From contig JBKKBM010000038.1 of NCBI GenBank assembly GCA_046714215.1, positions 1 to 7,091 on the forward strand: 7,091 bases of DNA, read 5' to 3'. The translations under genes and the position numbers were made by a program. Below are positions 4,689 to 7,091 of this stretch, piece after piece. Origin of the DNA: DATLCI01 sp046714215. Lineage in GTDB: Bacteria > Acidobacteriota > Terriglobia > Terriglobales > Acidobacteriaceae. Positions within the stretch are counted from its first letter, which is position 1. The number at the start of each line of letters is the position of its first letter. The notes under the pieces are model-generated. The model searched no databases. It was not told the DNA's origin and was given only the letters and a program-made list of their open reading frames with translations.

Positions 4689-7091
4689 ATGGCTGACATC
4701 CACAAGCGACTCGAAAAAGCGGAAAAGTATCTGCAAAAGGGCAAGCCGGCCGATGCCCTCGACGAATACTTGATCGCGTTGGACGAGGACCCGAACAACC
4801 AGGTCGTCCGCCAGACGGCCGCTGACCTGTGCTTGAATCTTGGCCATAATAAGGAAGCGGCCGAACTCCTGAGCCAACTGTTTGACCATCAATCCGGCAT
4901 CGGCGACCAAGCCAAAGCGGTGATGAATTACAAGAAGCTGGCCAAGGCGGGTTCGCCCACTATCGACCAGACCTTCAAGTATTCGCAATTCATTGAGAAG
5001 GCGGACAAGAAGACGGCGCTCGAAGGCTATGAACTGGCCATCAAGGCGTTCGAAGTCGCTGACCGACGCAATGAATCGCTGGCCGCGATGAAACGCCTGG
5101 TCGTGCTGGACCCCTCCGCCCCCAATCACAAACGCCTGGGCGAAATGGCGGAGCTGCTCAATGACCCCAAGGCGGCGAGTGCGTCGTTCTTCAAGCTGGG
5201 CGCGTTGGAACCTGACCAGGCGCTTGTCTGGCTGGAACACGGCTACAAACTGGATCCATCCAATGTCGACCTCACGCTGGCCTATGCCAAGGCGCTGAAT
5301 GCGGCCGCGAAACATGAGGAAGCCATCGCTATCCTGGCTCCCCTGGCCACGGCCCCGGGCAGCACCGCACCGGTGCGCGAACAATACGCCCACGCACTGA
5401 TGGCGTTGCAGCGTGCCGCGGAAGCCGAGCCCTTCGTGTGGGAGCTCTATGAGAAAGATCCCGCGCAGGTAGACGAGATGAAGCGCTTCCTCACGCTGCT
5501 GATGACGCAGGCGCAGGGTGACAAGGCGCTGGCCGTGGCCCACAAGCTGGAACAGAGCATGGTCAAGCAGGGCAAGCGCAAGGAATTCATCGGGATCATG
5601 GGCGACCTTATCGCGGAGACCAAACCCGGAGTGGAATTCCTGGAATACATGGTGGAGTTGTACAACTCCGCCAACCGCGAGCATGACTACTGCACCACGC
5701 TGCTGAGTCTCTTTCAACTGTATTTTGCCGCGGGCAATCACTTGAAGGCGGCGGATTCGCTGGACCGCGCGGTGGAAGTGGATCCCTATGAATCCGGGCA
5801 TAAGAATCGGCTGGAGTTGATCAAGGGCAAGATCGACCAGAACCGCTTCACCGCCATTGCCGACCGGCTACGCGCGGTAGGCGTGGAACTGGGCGAAGGC
5901 GATGCCCAGGGCAAAGATGCGGCGCCCAAGATGGAAGAAGAGCCCACTGTGCTGGAAGACTTCATGCTGCAGGCGGAGATCTTTCTGCAATACGGCATGC
6001 GCTCCAAAGCCGTGGAGCGGCTGGAGCGCATAAACAAGCTTTTCCCACGCGAAGAAGCGAAGAACGAGAAGCTGCACAAGCTGTATAGCAACGCGGGGAT
6101 GAATCCGAAATATGACACACCGGCCCCGGGGGCCGCGACGCCGTTGTCACCGCTCGGGCAGGCGCCCAGCTATGGGACTCCGGGTAATGCCGGACAGCCG
6201 GCGCCGGCCGCGCCCGCCTACTCGCACGATGAGAACGCCGTGGACAATTTCTCCCGCGTAACGGAGATCACTCGCAACATCTATCGGCAATCGACGGTCA
6301 AAGGCGTGCTCTTTGCCGCGGTGAACGATGTGGGACGCCATTACCATGCCAGCCGCTGCGTGGCCGGGCTATGCTCTCCGGGCAAGCCGCCTTCGGCCGC
6401 GTTGGAGTATTGCTCGCCCGGGGTGAAGCAATCCGAAGTGCAACACCTGGTGAAGTTGCTGGCCGCGGTGCAGACCGTGGCCGTGCAGGTGGGGATCGTG
6501 GCGCTGCCGAACGCCGCCGCCGCGCCGGAGTTGGCTTCGGTGCGCGATTCGATGGCCGCGCTGGGCATCCAGTCTCTACTCGCGGTACCACTGGTGGATT
6601 CTTCCAGCGACGAGCACGTTGGTCTGCTGCTGCTGGAGCAATGCGACCAGCAACGCAACTGGAGCCAGACCGACTCGGTGGTGCTGAAGACCATTGCTGA
6701 CCAGATGGTGCTGGCCGTGAATAACGCCAAGTTGCGCAGCCTGATGAAGAACCTTGCCGTCACGGACGAGAAATCCGGGTTGCTCAAACGCTCTTCGTAT
6801 CTCGATGTACTGCTGTCTGAGGCGAAGCGCTGCATCACCCAGAACACCACCGCGTCGGTGCTGCTCTTTCATTTCGGCAAAGCGTCAACACTGGTGAAGG
6901 AGATCGGCGAACAGGGCGTGGAGAGCATGATGCAGCAGATCGGACAGAACATCTGCGCGCAAGTCCGCCAGAATGATGTGGCCGTACGCTACGAGTTGAC
7001 GACCATCGCCCTCATCCTGCCGGACACCACCGACAAGAACTCCTTCTTCGTGGTAGAGAAGATGCGCAAGGCGCTCAATGAACTGCGGATC
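4689..7091 (+). CDS. TPR-like / GAF / degenerate GGDEF protein (runs off right edge), likely c-di-GMP receptor
   Basis: The frame is open for 801 codons with no stop before the window ends. The start is fixed: an in-frame TAA lies at 4668-4670 and ATG 4689 is the only start codon after it, although no clear Shine-Dalgarno is seen. Residues 1 to about 470 are helical, with TPR-like units such as KAEKYLQKGKPADALDEYLI (10-29) and others near 333-368 and 424-457. A Pro/Ala/Gly linker spans about 475-513. A GAF domain, probably ligand-binding, covers about 518-682. A GGDEF-type domain begins at VTDEKSGLLKR (691-701, compare DPLTGLLNR). Its catalytic GGDEF is replaced by ELTTI (769-773) after a conserved RY, so cyclase activity is not expected. 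The RxxD inhibitory-site motif is kept as RQND (760-763) at the canonical spacing. No signal peptide or membrane segment is seen; it should be cytoplasmic. The family's partners are unknown to me. Confidence 0.88.
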   Translation, partial: MADIHKRLEKAEKYLQKGKPADALDEYLIALDEDPNNQVVRQTAADLCLNLGHNKEAAELLSQLFDHQSGIGDQAKAVMNYKKLAKAGSPTIDQTFKYSQFIEKADKKTALEGYELAIKAFEVADRRNESLAAMKRLVVLDPSAPNHKRLGEMAELLNDPKAASASFFKLGALEPDQALVWLEHGYKLDPSNVDLTLAYAKALNAAAKHEEAIAILAPLATAPGSTAPVREQYAHALMALQRAAEAEPFVWELYEKDPAQVDEMKRFLTLLMTQAQGDKALAVAHKLEQSMVKQGKRKEFIGIMGDLIAETKPGVEFLEYMVELYNSANREHDYCTTLLSLFQLYFAAGNHLKAADSLDRAVEVDPYESGHKNRLELIKGKIDQNRFTAIADRLRAVGVELGEGDAQGKDAAPKMEEEPTVLEDFMLQAEIFLQYGMRSKAVERLERINKLFPREEAKNEKLHKLYSNAGMNPKYDTPAPGAATPLSPLGQAPSYGTPGNAGQPAPAAPAYSHDENAVDNFSRVTEITRNIYRQSTVKGVLFAAVNDVGRHYHASRCVAGLCSPGKPPSAALEYCSPGVKQSEVQHLVKLLAAVQTVAVQVGIVALPNAAAAPELASVRDSMAALGIQSLLAVPLVDSSSDEHVGLLLLEQCDQQRNWSQTDSVVLKTIADQMVLAVNNAKLRSLMKNLAVTDEKSGLLKRSSYLDVLLSEAKRCITQNTTASVLLFHFGKASTLVKEIGEQGVESMMQQIGQNICAQVRQNDVAVRYELTTIALILPDTTDKNSFFVVEKMRKALNELRI

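Noticed and set aside
4665..5801. 378-codon minus-strand frame
   Set aside because: It is antisense to the TPR part of the large plus-strand gene, whose motifs are clear; the reverse frame shows no recognisable domain.

Overview
The window looks like chromosomal DNA from a GC-rich soil bacterium, most probably an Acidobacteriota member of the Terriglobia/Koribacter type. This rests on gene style, on an ECF sigma / one-pass anti-sigma / small exported protein operon of a kind I associate with that group, and on short palindromic intergenic repeats of the 'GGCACGGCTGAAGCCGTGCC' type. It is an inference from memory; no search was possible.

Layout. (1) 1-65, minus strand: the first codons of lexA, the SOS repressor, running off the left edge, with a good promoter on the minus strand at 189-217. 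(2) 356-2223, plus strand, divergent from lexA: a three-gene operon of an ECF sigma factor, an overlapping single-TM putative anti-sigma factor, and a small exported protein whose C-terminal half resembles a secretin beta-domain. It ends at a strong hairpin at 2239-2268. (3) 2279-3496, minus strand, convergent with the operon: a kynureninase-like fold-type I PLP enzyme. (4) 3497-4688: nearly 1.2 kb without a credible gene, dense in palindromes and direct repeats. REP-like hairpins lie at 3575-3718 and 3974-4050. A cluster of GGATAACC boxes, including a perfect 20-nt palindrome, lies at 4070-4215. Degenerate direct repeats with G-runs lie at 4246-4430, followed by AT-rich and alternative-pairing structures. 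(5) 4689 to the right edge, plus strand: a large protein open for 801 codons without a stop, made of TPR-like helices, a Pro/Ala linker, a GAF domain and a degenerate GGDEF domain.

How the genes may work together. The sigma, anti-sigma and exported protein probably form one envelope-sensing regulatory unit. The large protein at the right edge has lost the GGDEF catalytic motif (ELTTI in its place) but keeps the RxxD inhibitory-site motif in exact register. It therefore looks like a c-di-GMP receptor rather than a synthase. The kynureninase-like enzyme has the PLP lysine and aspartate but lacks the tyrosine usually found before the lysine, so its substrate is uncertain. I found no phage genes, insertion-sequence genes, CRISPR array or tRNA. 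The most unexplained part is the repeat-filled intergenic region.
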